A stretch of 64,000 bases of DNA from the NCBI RefSeq assembly GCF_000213555.1, contig NZ_GL891983.1, forward strand, positions 11,807-75,806, given 5' to 3'. The stretch is from Dysgonomonas gadei ATCC BAA-286 (GTDB taxonomy: Bacteria; Bacteroidota; Bacteroidia; Bacteroidales; Dysgonomonadaceae). The stretch's first letter is position 1; each line of letters begins with the position of its first letter. Position numbers and translations under genes: made by a program. Positions 53,032-62,455 of the stretch are shown here, piece after piece. The notes below the pieces were generated by a model, which did not search any database, was not told the origin of the DNA, and was given only the letters and a program-made list of their open reading frames with translations.

Positions 53032-54129
53032 ATGAAAATATCGATCTATGATCTTTCAAAGAACCAGATTACCATACTTAAAGGGCTTGGTATGATAATT
53101 ATAGTTCTGCACAACTTTCTGCACTGGACAAACAAAATAGGTGAAAATGAGTTCTCTTTCGATCCCGGTCGTATATTCAGGTTTATAGATGCCGTTATTC
53201 ATTACGATGCGTGGTTAATTATAGGAGGTAGTTTTTCTTTCTGGGGATTCCTGGGTATTGAAGTATTCATCTTTGCCAGTGCCTACGGATTGACAAAACA
53301 ATTTCTGAAGAAAAAACCCGCATCATACAAATCATACATTTTACCGAAGTTGATAAAGATATACGGTCTGATTATAATAGGCCTCGTCTGCTACTTCATG
53401 TTGATGTTTCGTTTCAATCCGGCAACCACAGACCGTTTTCCCGAATTTGTAATATCGTCTCTGCTATTATATAATAACTTCTCTTTCGATATCATTTTTT
53501 CGTATCCTTACATAGGCCCATGGTGGTATTTCAGCTTTATTATTCAATTATATCTGATCTTTCCCCTACTCTACTTCATAATAGATAAGTATAAAAAAAG
53601 GGGATTGTATATTATGTTTGCTATCAGTTGTATTCTGATATATGCGTTGCTACCTGTTTGCAATAAATTAAATATACCCCTCTTTGCCAATTTCATTGGG
53701 CATTTACCGGAATTTATTCTTGCTATTGGTTTTGCCATGTATAAAGACTGGTATATCGATTATAAAACGGTATTGCCTGCTCTCTGCATATTTATACTGT
53801 CATGGTTTTCCGAATACTTTTTTCCGTTGAGTTTTGTATCGGCAACTATTCTGATAATTTATTTTTGCCATCCTATATATAATTGTTCTTGGAAAATTAT
53901 ACAAAAGCCGCTCTTATTTGTTGGAGGCATCAGTATGTTTATGTTCCTTATCAATGGCCCTTTACGTGCTTACAGCCTCAGGTATATGTACGGAAAGGAA
54001 CAACCCGAAATATTATTACTGACACTTATCCATTTGTTGACAACAATAGTTATATCATTTGTTATCAGTATATTTTATAACAACATGATCTCTCCCCATC
54101 TTAACAGATTGATAAAGAAGGTGAAATAA
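53032..54129 (+). CDS. Acyltransferase family membrane protein (OafA/YrhL-like)
   Basis: A 365-residue protein with about ten membrane segments of the acyltransferase 3 family, which moves acyl groups to sugars on surface polymers. The start region LKGLGMIIIVLHNFLHW carries the characteristic His in the first segment. FWGFLGIEVFIFASAYGL follows in the second. A GTG at 53029 is in frame, and the ATG at 53032 seems more natural. It is the last gene of the HerA-like operon. Confidence 0.85.
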   Translation: MKISIYDLSKNQITILKGLGMIIIVLHNFLHWTNKIGENEFSFDPGRIFRFIDAVIHYDAWLIIGGSFSFWGFLGIEVFIFASAYGLTKQFLKKKPASYKSYILPKLIKIYGLIIIGLVCYFMLMFRFNPATTDRFPEFVISSLLLYNNFSFDIIFSYPYIGPWWYFSFIIQLYLIFPLLYFIIDKYKKRGLYIMFAISCILIYALLPVCNKLNIPLFANFIGHLPEFILAIGFAMYKDWYIDYKTVLPALCIFILSWFSEYFFPLSFVSATILIIYFCHPIYNCSWKIIQKPLLFVGGISMFMFLINGPLRAYSLRYMYGKEQPEILLLTLIHLLTTIVISFVISIFYNNMISPHLNRLIKKVK

Positions 54130-54292
54130 TAATGGAAAAAAGAAAAAGTATCGGCGACCTTTGCGATTTTTCATATCATGTCAAAAAAAGTAGTAACTTC
54201 GGCTTGATTTTATGGAAAAATAAAACAAACACACAAACTTTCCGTTATATATAGATATACAAACAGAACAAATTACGAAAAATCAATAAATT

Positions 54293-56968
54293 ATGAAGAA
54301 AGTATTAACCATTATTGGAATAGTATTGGTAGTCATTATAATAGCAATGATATCAATACCACTTTTGTTTAAGGACAAAATTAAAACCGCAGTACTGAAT
54401 GTTGCCAACGAGCAACTGAATGCCAAAGTAGACATTAAAGACTTCGGTCTCAATTTATTCTCAAATTTCCCCAATGCCACATTATCTCTCGAAGATGCAA
54501 GTATTACAGGTATCGGTGATTTCGAGAAAGACACGCTAATACAGGCTAAATCGGGTAGTGTAACAATTGATTTGATGAGCCTCTTTGGAAATAACTACAA
54601 TATTTCCAGAATCAATCTGGACAGGGCTTCCGTATATGCGAAAGTGCTGGCCGACGGGCGTACCAATTATGATATAATGAAAACGGATTCTACTGCGACC
54701 GGCACCGAAGCAGAAAACAGCACTCCGTTTAACCTGAATCTGAAAAAAATTACAGTGAATGACTGTAACATCGTTTATCAGAACGATTCTACAAAGATGA
54801 AACTCGTGCTCAATAAATGGAGCGGTGAAATCTCCGGTGATTTTTCTGCCAGTGAAACAACGATAAAAACGACGTCCGAGATCAGTGAAATTTCCTTTTA
54901 CATGGATGGTATCCCTTACCTGAATAAAGTAAAAGGAAATGCGGATGCAACCATTAACGCGAATTTCGACAATATGAAATTCACATTCGACAAGAGTGAA
55001 ATCAGGATAAATGAGTTGAAAGCCTCTATCGACGGATGGTTTACGATGCAAGGCAAGAACTATGAGGATATGGACTTCGACCTGAAACTGAATGCTCCCG
55101 ACACGCAATTCAAAGATATACTCTCCCTTGTTCCGGCCATGTACACAGCCGACTTCAAAGATGTGAAAACATCGGGCACAGCAACCCTCGATGCCTATAT
55201 CAAAGGGCTTTGGCAAGGAGAAAATTACCCTGCTTTCGATGTGAAGATAGGTGTAAACAATGCTATGTTCCAATATCCGTCATTACCTAAATCGGTGAAC
55301 GAGATCAATGTTGCTGTGGATATAAACAGTAAAGGCGGTTCGTTGGATAATATGATCATTGACATCAGCAAATTCAGCTTCAATCTGGGAGGAAATCCGT
55401 TCAGCGGAAACCTGAATATTACCACTCCTATGAGTGACCCTAACCTGAAAGCGCATGCCAACGGTACAATCAATCTGGGTATGATAAAGGAAGTATATCC
55501 TCTGGAAAAAGGCACGGAACTGAACGGTATAATCACAGCCAACATCAATCTGGCAACAAGAATGTCGGCTATAGAAAAAGAACAATACGAAAATGTATCG
55601 GCAACCGGAAAACTGGAACTGAACAATATGGCATATAAAGCTACCGATATGCCTGAAGTATTGATAAACAATGCATCCCTCGAGTTTACCCCACGTTATG
55701 TAAACCTTCCTTCGCTGGAAGTAAAAATCGGCAAGAACGATATCTCGGCAAACGGCCGTCTGGAAAACTTTATCGCATATGCGCTGAAAGATCAGACACT
55801 GAAAGGCCAGTTGAATATAAAATCGAATTACCTGAACGCTAACGATTTCATCAGCAGTGAAACGTCCGGCACAGCCGCATCTGATACCACATCGGCAACC
55901 TCGGAAGACATCATTATCCCTAAGAATATAGATTTCACGCTGAGCGCTGTCCTTAACCAGATTGTATATGGTAAAATGAACATTACAAATATGGCAGGGA
56001 ATATGACTATAAGAAACGGCATATTGACTTTGAATAATGTAGGTGCTAATGCTTTAGGTGGTTCCGCAAAAGTAAGCGGGTCATACAATACGTCCGACCC
56101 TAAAACACCAAAGGTCGACTTTGACATCGCATTGTCGAAAGTATCATTTGCAGAAACATTCAAATCAGTAGAATCAATACAGAAATTCGCTCCTATCTTT
56201 GAAAGCCTGATTGGTACATATTCCATGAATCTGAAATTTAATACATCACTGGGACAATCCATCATGCAAACCCTTGCTGGCCTTACCGGTAGCGGCGCAT
56301 TGCAGACAAGCGATGTAAAGGTAGAGAATGTAGCTGCACTTACAGCCCTTTCATCTGCGCTGAAAACCGACGCGCTGAAATCTATATCACCGAAAGATCT
56401 GAACCTTCCCTTCAATATCGATAACGGACAGATTATTACCAAGCCATTTAATATAAATATCGGCAACGGAGGTATGATGAAACTGGAAGGTTCTACCGGA
56501 CTCGACCAGAGTATCAATTACAAAGGAACTGTAACCCTGCCCAAATCATTGGCTAATAATTATATCAACAATGTGCCTATCACTATCGGCGGTACCTTCT
56601 CCAGTCCTAAAATCGGAGTGGACACCAAAGCTCTGGTAACCGATGCCGCATCGTCAATTGTCAGCGGTCTGCTTGGCGGAAAGAATAGTGACGGTACTGC
56701 AACTTCTTTGTCGGATGAAAAAGCCAAACAGATAGAAAAAATCAGGGCTGAAGCAGACAATACGGCTAAGAAGCTCGTTGAAGAAGCTCAAAAGCAATCA
56801 GATAATCTGGTAGCTAAAGCCGGCAGCAACGCCCTTGCAAAAGTTGCAGCTAAAGCCGCAGGTAAAAAACTGGTGGATGAGGCCGAGAAACAGGCTCAAA
56901 ACCTAAGGAACAAAGCCGAAGAGCAAATCAAGAAGATTGAAGGCGAAACGGCTGCGGCTACAGAATAA
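54293..56968 (+). CDS. AsmA-family protein with C-terminal coiled coil
   Basis: An 891-residue periplasmic protein anchored by one N-terminal membrane segment (about 4-26). It belongs to the AsmA/TamB-like group of bridge proteins thought to move lipids between membranes. N-terminal family blocks are DIKDFGLNLFSNFPNATLSLED and a beta-rich middle. A variable linker of Thr/Ser/Ala (TSGTAASDTTSATS, near 525) precedes the C-terminal AsmA core. The last 80 residues form a charged coiled coil (KIRAEADNTAKKLVEEAQK), which is unusual and may bind a partner. It is monocistronic with its own terminator. Confidence 0.9.
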   Translation: MKKVLTIIGIVLVVIIIAMISIPLLFKDKIKTAVLNVANEQLNAKVDIKDFGLNLFSNFPNATLSLEDASITGIGDFEKDTLIQAKSGSVTIDLMSLFGNNYNISRINLDRASVYAKVLADGRTNYDIMKTDSTATGTEAENSTPFNLNLKKITVNDCNIVYQNDSTKMKLVLNKWSGEISGDFSASETTIKTTSEISEISFYMDGIPYLNKVKGNADATINANFDNMKFTFDKSEIRINELKASIDGWFTMQGKNYEDMDFDLKLNAPDTQFKDILSLVPAMYTADFKDVKTSGTATLDAYIKGLWQGENYPAFDVKIGVNNAMFQYPSLPKSVNEINVAVDINSKGGSLDNMIIDISKFSFNLGGNPFSGNLNITTPMSDPNLKAHANGTINLGMIKEVYPLEKGTELNGIITANINLATRMSAIEKEQYENVSATGKLELNNMAYKATDMPEVLINNASLEFTPRYVNLPSLEVKIGKNDISANGRLENFIAYALKDQTLKGQLNIKSNYLNANDFISSETSGTAASDTTSATSEDIIIPKNIDFTLSAVLNQIVYGKMNITNMAGNMTIRNGILTLNNVGANALGGSAKVSGSYNTSDPKTPKVDFDIALSKVSFAETFKSVESIQKFAPIFESLIGTYSMNLKFNTSLGQSIMQTLAGLTGSGALQTSDVKVENVAALTALSSALKTDALKSISPKDLNLPFNIDNGQIITKPFNINIGNGGMMKLEGSTGLDQSINYKGTVTLPKSLANNYINNVPITIGGTFSSPKIGVDTKALVTDAASSIVSGLLGGKNSDGTATSLSDEKAKQIEKIRAEADNTAKKLVEEAQKQSDNLVAKAGSNALAKVAAKAAGKKLVDEAEKQAQNLRNKAEEQIKKIEGETAAATE

Positions 56969-56992
56969 AAACAGAATATATATCTTGCCCGG

Positions 56993-57027
56993 AGAGGTGC
57001 TTTAGTAATTGCTAAAGCGCCTCTTTT
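56993..57027 (+). terminator. Terminator of the AsmA-like gene
   Basis: Arms AGAGGTGCTTTAG (56993-57005) and CTAAAGCGCCTCT (57012-57024) with one mismatch, then TTTTTG. Confidence 0.85.
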
Positions 57028-57083
57028 TGTTATGAAATACCCAAATGTTTATCTATACTATTTTTTCAGGAGGTATAAGAAAA

Positions 57084-57152
57084 TAATTATTAATTGTTCA
57101 TTCATAATTATTAATTGGTTTCTTGTTACGTTTGTTACGTTTGTTACCTTTT
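57084..57152. repeat. Composite heptad/nonamer repeat, copy 1
   Basis: Five 7-base units (TAATTAT, TAATTGT, TCATTCA, TAATTAT, TAATTGG) are followed by 9-base units (GTTACGTTT twice, then GTTACCTTT). The same order recurs at 57385-57445 and 57601-57663. Confidence 0.8.
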
Positions 57153-57249
57153 AACTATAAACTGCAAATATAGGTTAATAGTAAGCGGTCTTTGAAATGA
57201 TTATTGTTAAGGAAGAAGAGAAAAGGTTATAGTTGAGAAGACAGAAAGA

Positions 57250-57352
57250 GTGTTACCTTTGTTACCTTTTCAAAGTAGTAAGTATTGAGTAATAAGTTGA
57301 AAGTTATATAAGATACGAGTAGACGAGTTTTTAACTGATGACTGTTCACTGA
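57250..57352. repeat. Heptad-array intergenic repeat, inverted copy of 17290-17419
   Basis: GTGTTACCTTT words lead into 7-base steps (GTAGTAA, GTATTGA, GTAATAA, GTTGAAA, GTTATAT). Later come TAACTGA, TGACTGT and TCACTGA. Two 21-base blocks (57287-57307 and 57332-57352) are exact reverse complements of parts of the 17-kb copy. Confidence 0.8.
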
Positions 57353-57384
57353 CGAGATGCTTCACTCTATTCAGCATGACAAGC

Positions 57385-57445
57385 TAATTATTAATTTTTC
57401 ATTATTCATTCTTAATTGCTTTCCCTGTTACCTCTGTTACTTTTC
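57385..57445. repeat. Composite heptad/nonamer repeat, copy 2
   Basis: Heptads TAATTAT, TAATTTT, TCATTAT, TCATTCT, TAATTGC are followed by degenerate nonamers (CTGTTACCT, CTGTTACTT). Same order as copy 1. Confidence 0.8.
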
Positions 57446-57534
57446 ATCTATATATGATTAACAGATGCAAAAATAACAAGGTATAAATAATGAAAAAACT
57501 GTCAGAAGTGTCAGGTTTTAACTAAATACCCCGG

Positions 57535-57588
57535 CTAGCGCGGACTTCCGGTATCTGTTGCACAACTGAAAAGGGAAGTCTGCGCGAG
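57535..57588. repeat. GC-rich REP-like hairpin
   Basis: CTAGCGCGGACTTCC (57535-57549) pairs with GGAAGTCTGCGCGAG (57574-57588) with two mismatches, around a 24-base loop. It is GC-rich in an AT-rich gap, which recalls REP elements handled by RAYT transposases. None is in the window. Confidence 0.6.
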
Positions 57589-57600
57589 CGAGGGACAAGA

Positions 57601-57663
57601 TAATTATTAATTTTTCATTCTTAATTATTAATTGGTTTCTGTGTTACCTTTGTTACCTTTTTT
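57601..57663. repeat. Composite heptad/nonamer repeat, copy 3
   Basis: Heptads TAATTAT, TAATTTT, TCATTCT, TAATTAT, TAATTGG, then GTTTCTGTGTTACCTTTG and TTACCTTTT. Same order as copies 1 and 2. The rest of the 815-base gap holds no gene. Confidence 0.8.
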
Positions 57664-57783
57664 ATCCGGATTCGATTTGCTGCATAAAAATTCCAGAGAA
57701 ATATACGCACTGAATTTATGGAATCGGCAACAAAAATATATCTATCCAATAAACACAAATTATTAACTCAATACAGATAGATT

Positions 57784-59613
57784 ATGAAAACATCAGCAAT
57801 CGGATTGATTATTTTATCAGGTATATTTATGTTCTCGTGTAATACGAAGACTAAAACAGAATCTCCAAATGAGCAATACACTGTAATAGAAACACAACCC
57901 GAACAGTTAACAGAATTAACTCCACCGTCACCACCGATGACAGTCCAACAAAAGTTTGTCCCTCCTACGATAAGTAAGGACGAAGCAGTAAGTAATGATT
58001 ATATGCTTAGCCAAAACGAAATTCAGGAATCTCAAATGCAAATTTCAGTAGCTGATGTAAAAGGTTCAGACGATAAGCAAGCTGCTGATATTGCCGAACT
58101 AAGGGAACACAAAGCGATCGTTGCAGAGGTCCCGGTCGCAAAACCCTTTATTATGGCTGAATCACCTCGCTACGACAGACAGCGCAACGAAGAATACAGC
58201 CAGTTTACGGAAAATAAGTTCAAGATGGCAAGAGAAGAACCTCTCTCTACCTTCTCCGTAGACGTAGATGCCGCATCGTACAGTAATATGCGGAGGTTTA
58301 TAAACAGGGGGGAATTGCCTTATAAAGACGCAGTCCGCATTGAGGAACTTATCAACTATTTTAGTTATGATTATGCCGAACCTGCCGGAAATGATCCTGT
58401 AAGAATAACTACCGAAGTGGGTTCTTGCCCGTGGAATTCTCAAAACCGTCTGGTGAAAGTGGGTTTAAAAGCCAAGAGTCTGGCTTCGGACAATCTGCCT
58501 GCATCCAACTTTGTATTCCTGATAGATGTTTCTGGCTCGATGAGCGGCCCTACCCGCCTCGACCTGGTGAAATCGTCCCTGAAGCTGTTGGTGAATAACC
58601 TCCGGAAGAAAGACCGTGTAGCCATTGTTGTCTACGCAAGTTCTACGGGTGAAGTACTGCCATCCACATCGGGAGAGAATAAGCAAAAGATAAAAGAAGC
58701 GCTTAATAACCTTTCGGCAGGAGGCTCTACCGCCGGAGGCGCAGGTATTCAGCTTGCTTATAAAATAGCAAAGCAGAACTTTATAAAAGGAGGGAACAAT
58801 CGCATCATCCTTTGTACCGACGGCGACTTCAATGTAGGTGTGTCAAGTAACGAGGGATTACAGAGGCTGATAGAAAACGAACGAAAAACGGGTGTATTCC
58901 TTTCTATCCTCGGTTATGGCATGGGTAACTATAAAGACAGCAAAATGCAGACACTGGCACAGGCCGGGAACGGAAACCATGCTTATATTGACAATCTACA
59001 GGAAGCTAATAAAGTATTGGTAAATGAATTCGGGGCAACAATGTACACTGTAGCCAAAGATGTAAAACTACAAATAGAATTCAATCCGAACAGAGTGCAG
59101 GCATACCGTCTTGTTGGCTATGAAACCCGGATGCTGAACAAAGAGGATTTCAATGACGATACAAAGGATGCAGGAGAAATGGGTGCGGGACATACCGTAA
59201 CGGCTTTCTACGAAGTGGTACCGGTGGGTGTAAAAATGAATATGCAGGGAAACGTAGACCCGTTGAAATATCAAACCGAAGCGAAAAATCCGATACAGAA
59301 ACGGCTTGGAGAAAGTATGCATCCCGATTTGCTGACTGTGAAACTAAGGTATAAGCAACCGAACGGCAGTACCAGCAAGAAGATTGAAGTACCGCTAATA
59401 GATAGTAATACAAATGAAGTATCTGATGATTTCCGTTTTGCGGCGGCTGTTGCGATGTTCGGGCAGGTAATGAAAGGCTCGGAATATAAAGGAGAAGGAA
59501 CATTTGACAAAGCCATTGAATTAGCACAATCTGGCTATGGAAACGATTCGCAAGGGTATAGGCGGGAATTTGTGCGGCTGATGGAAACTGCAAAAGGCTT
59601 AACTAGAAATTAA
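57784..59613 (+). CDS. von Willebrand factor A-domain lipoprotein (YfbK-like)
   Basis: A 609-residue surface or periplasmic lipoprotein with a lipobox near residue 19 (MFSC). A Pro/Gln-rich linker (about 20-150) precedes a conserved N-terminal block (STFSVDVDAASYSNMRRFINRG). The VWA domain follows, with the metal-site motif FLIDVSGSMSGPTRLDLV and later CTDGDFNVG. The C-terminal part is a DUF3520-type domain (FEYD-like, with EVVPVGVKM). The family is linked to adhesion or envelope assembly, unproven here. It is a single gene after the repeat-rich gap. Confidence 0.88.
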   Translation: MKTSAIGLIILSGIFMFSCNTKTKTESPNEQYTVIETQPEQLTELTPPSPPMTVQQKFVPPTISKDEAVSNDYMLSQNEIQESQMQISVADVKGSDDKQAADIAELREHKAIVAEVPVAKPFIMAESPRYDRQRNEEYSQFTENKFKMAREEPLSTFSVDVDAASYSNMRRFINRGELPYKDAVRIEELINYFSYDYAEPAGNDPVRITTEVGSCPWNSQNRLVKVGLKAKSLASDNLPASNFVFLIDVSGSMSGPTRLDLVKSSLKLLVNNLRKKDRVAIVVYASSTGEVLPSTSGENKQKIKEALNNLSAGGSTAGGAGIQLAYKIAKQNFIKGGNNRIILCTDGDFNVGVSSNEGLQRLIENERKTGVFLSILGYGMGNYKDSKMQTLAQAGNGNHAYIDNLQEANKVLVNEFGATMYTVAKDVKLQIEFNPNRVQAYRLVGYETRMLNKEDFNDDTKDAGEMGAGHTVTAFYEVVPVGVKMNMQGNVDPLKYQTEAKNPIQKRLGESMHPDLLTVKLRYKQPNGSTSKKIEVPLIDSNTNEVSDDFRFAAAVAMFGQVMKGSEYKGEGTFDKAIELAQSGYGNDSQGYRREFVRLMETAKGLTRN

Positions 59614-59657
59614 GGAGGAGGATGTCCTCGCTAAACTACTTATTACTAACTGAAAGC

Positions 59658-59695
59658 AAGAGAGGATGCAACCACATGGAAGCATCCTCTCTCTT
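59658..59695. terminator. Terminator between the VWA gene and the M13 peptidase gene
   Basis: AAGAGAGGATGC (59658-59669) pairs with GCATCCTCTCT (59682-59692), followed by a T-rich tail. It can serve both convergent genes. Confidence 0.75.
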
Positions 59696-59712
59696 ATATA
59701 TTCTATACCGGA

Positions 59713-61758
59713 TTACCAGATATCCGCGCGTTTTTCTTTTGGTATAAACAACGAATCTTTCTCTGTGATACCGAATGCATCATACCATGCATTGATATGA
59801 GGAAGAGTACCGTTTACACGCCATTTTCCCAATGAGTGAGGGTCCATTTTGGTGCGGCGGAGAATTTCCTCGTCACGGATATTGCCAGCCCATACACCTG
59901 CATAAGAAAGGAAGAAACGCTGGGCCGGAGTGAAACCGTCAATATCTTTACCAGCTTTGGCTTCATCTGTTTTCTCAAATGCGTTGTATGCAATCTGAAG
60001 ACCACCGAAGTCACCGATATTTTCACCCAGAGTAAATTCTCCATTGGCAAATACACCCGGTAGAACTTCTATCTTATTGAAATGCTGAACAAGCACTTGT
60101 GCTCTTTCAGTAAACTTCTTGGAGTCGTCTGCTGTCCACCAGTTAGCGAGATTACCGACTTTATCGTACTGGCTACCCTGATCGTCGAAGCCGTGAGACA
60201 TCTCGTGACCGATAACAACGCCGATTGCCCCGTAGTTTACCGCATCATCAGCACCCAGATAGAAGAACGGTGGTTGCAGGATACCCGCAGGGAAACAGAT
60301 TTCGTTAGTTGTAGGATTATAGTATGCATTGACCATTTGCGGCGGCATATGCCATTCTTCCTTATCCACAGGCTTATTGATTTTCTTAATCATCTCGTTG
60401 TAAGAGAACTGTTCAGCCCTGACCATATTGGCCCAATAGCTTTCGTCTTTCCTGATTTCGAGGGATGTATAATCCTTCCATTTGTCAGGATAGCCGATCT
60501 TCACATTGAAGGCATTCAGTTTTTCCTGAGCTTTCTCCTTGGTTTCAGGGCTCATCCATGTGAGGTTGTTGATACGCTCACCCAAAGTCACTTGCAGGTT
60601 TTTCACCAGTTTCACCATTCTCTCTTTGGCTTCGGCAGGGAAATACTTCGCTACATACATTTGTCCTACAGCTTCGCTCAATGCACCGTCGACAGTACTT
60701 ACAGTACGTTTCCAGCGGGGTTGTAATGCCTTACGGCCACTTAGTTGCTTACCATAGAAGTCAAAATTGGCATTTACGAAGCTATCGCTCAGATACGAAG
60801 CCGCAGCATCGATCACACACCAAGAAAGATATGCTTTCGACTCTTCAAGAGGCAGTGTCTGAATAAGTTTTACGGCTGTAGCAACCGGTTTTACCTGAGC
60901 CACATTGATCTCAGTAAAGTCTTTCGCGTCGGCAGCGTCGAAAAATGCTTTCCAGTCGAAGTTGGCAACGGATTTGTTCAGTTCATCAACTTTCATCTTA
61001 TGATAGTTCAGTTCAGGCTTCCGGGTATCCTCTTTCTTGAAGTGGTCCTGAGCCAAAGCCGTTTCTATTTTAAGAACTGCATCGGCAGCTTTCACCGCAT
61101 CGGCTTCTGCATACCCTGCATTTACAAACTGTATCCGGATCAGATCGCTATATCCTTTACGGATAGCAACAGAAGTAGAATCGGTAGCAACATAATATTC
61201 ACGTTCGCCAAGACCAAGTCCACCCTGATATAGCTGAACGATATTCATCGCACTGTTCTTATCGTCAGCACCCACATAAAGAGCAAGGAAAGGGGAGCTT
61301 GCATATTTCCTCAATTCGCCGGATAATTTAATGATATCCGCTGTGCTGGCTGCTTTGTTGATCGCATCAAGCTGCTGTTGAATAGGTTTTGCCCCATCTG
61401 CATTGAGTTTTGCACTATCCATACCGATAGCGAACAAGTCTCCGATCTTTTGCTCTACAAAACCTTGTTTATGCTCTGTCTTTCCCAGGTCTTCAATCAG
61501 ACCTTTTACTTGTTTCTGATTCTCTTCTGCCAGCTGGTCGAAAGAGCCGTAACGGGCATATTCATCCTTCATCGGATTGGCTTTTGCCCATCCGCCTGTA
61601 GCATACTGATAAAAATCATTGCCGGGGATAGCTGTAGTATCCAGATTGGCAATGTCAAAGTTTTTCACTTCCACGTTCGTCTGAGTATTTGTCTTGTCTT
61701 TGCAACTGACGGAAGCAAAGGCGAGAACAGCAATTGGTAAATAGTAGATTGTTCTCAT
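59713..61758 (-). CDS. M13-family zinc endopeptidase lipoprotein (PepO/neprilysin-like)
   Basis: A 681-residue metallopeptidase lipoprotein (lipobox SVSC near residue 19). Zinc ligands are in the HExxH of VIGHEMSHGFDDQGSQYD and the downstream GENIGDFGGLQIAY with its third Glu-containing motif. The N-terminal M13 domain begins GNDFYQYATGGWAKANP. The protein ends ADIW, the C-terminal Trp typical of the family. It would cut peptides in the periplasm or at the surface. It is co-transcribed after the SGNH gene (10-base gap). Confidence 0.94.
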   Translation of the reverse strand: MRTIYYLPIAVLAFASVSCKDKTNTQTNVEVKNFDIANLDTTAIPGNDFYQYATGGWAKANPMKDEYARYGSFDQLAEENQKQVKGLIEDLGKTEHKQGFVEQKIGDLFAIGMDSAKLNADGAKPIQQQLDAINKAASTADIIKLSGELRKYASSPFLALYVGADDKNSAMNIVQLYQGGLGLGEREYYVATDSTSVAIRKGYSDLIRIQFVNAGYAEADAVKAADAVLKIETALAQDHFKKEDTRKPELNYHKMKVDELNKSVANFDWKAFFDAADAKDFTEINVAQVKPVATAVKLIQTLPLEESKAYLSWCVIDAAASYLSDSFVNANFDFYGKQLSGRKALQPRWKRTVSTVDGALSEAVGQMYVAKYFPAEAKERMVKLVKNLQVTLGERINNLTWMSPETKEKAQEKLNAFNVKIGYPDKWKDYTSLEIRKDESYWANMVRAEQFSYNEMIKKINKPVDKEEWHMPPQMVNAYYNPTTNEICFPAGILQPPFFYLGADDAVNYGAIGVVIGHEMSHGFDDQGSQYDKVGNLANWWTADDSKKFTERAQVLVQHFNKIEVLPGVFANGEFTLGENIGDFGGLQIAYNAFEKTDEAKAGKDIDGFTPAQRFFLSYAGVWAGNIRDEEILRRTKMDPHSLGKWRVNGTLPHINAWYDAFGITEKDSLFIPKEKRADIW

Positions 61759-61768
61759 TTGTTATAAA

Positions 61769-62434
61769 TTAATAGATATATGATTCTAATTGTTCTTTCC
61801 AAACGGCATAGCCTGCATCATTCAGATGAAGCCCGTCGCCCGTATATCCGGCATTCAGCAATCGTTTCTTTGTAAGAAAAAAGGGGTACAGGTCTATAAA
61901 TGGGATGGATTCCTCTTTGCAAAACCTGCGTATCTCTTTATTCAGGTCTTCGATTTGTTTTTCCTTTCCCTTCATCCGTTCATATATACACACATCCTTA
62001 TTCATCGGCAGCACACTCTGTACAAATATCTGTGTATCGGGACTTCCGCTTTTTATCTGATAAATGAGGGATTTGATGCCGACCATTATCTTTTCATTTG
62101 GGCGGCCTAACGAAATATCATTGATACCTGCCATTAGAAAGAGTTTCATGGGTTTGGCATCGATTATCTCGCGGAGACGTCCCAGCATACCGAATATATT
62201 ATCCCCTGCGATACCCCGGTTTGCAACGTTCATTCCGGGAAAGTATTCTTCCCATTTCCCTGCTTGGGTAAGGCTGTTTCCAAGAAAAACGATCTGTCCT
62301 TCTTTCAGGGGATTCGCCTTAAACACAGCCATCCGGTCTATATAAATCTGATTATCCAAAATATTCTCTTTTATTTCCTGCCCCATAGCGTGGAACGAAA
62401 GTAATAACAAGGATGCCAGTAATATGGTTCTCAT
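61769..62434 (-). CDS. SGNH/GDSL-family esterase
   Basis: A 221-residue exported hydrolase (signal peptide about 1-18, ending AMGQ). The four SGNH blocks are present: the nucleophile Ser in IVFLGNSLTQAG, the Gly in NRGIAGDN, the Asn in MAGINDISLG and the His in DGLHLNDAGY. Such enzymes deacylate sugars or peptidoglycan, and the substrate is not evident. It lies between the ABC-F gene (21 bases) and the M13 gene (10 bases). Confidence 0.92.
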   Translation of the reverse strand: MRTILLASLLLLSFHAMGQEIKENILDNQIYIDRMAVFKANPLKEGQIVFLGNSLTQAGKWEEYFPGMNVANRGIAGDNIFGMLGRLREIIDAKPMKLFLMAGINDISLGRPNEKIMVGIKSLIYQIKSGSPDTQIFVQSVLPMNKDVCIYERMKGKEKQIEDLNKEIRRFCKEESIPFIDLYPFFLTKKRLLNAGYTGDGLHLNDAGYAVWKEQLESYIY

Positions 62435-62455
62435 ATTTGAAGAATTTGTATAGGG

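Noticed and set aside
54536..55273. Long minus-strand open frame (245 codons) opposite the AsmA-like gene
   Set aside because: It is the shadow of a strong plus-strand gene, has no family blocks and an odd composition rich in His, Ile and Arg.
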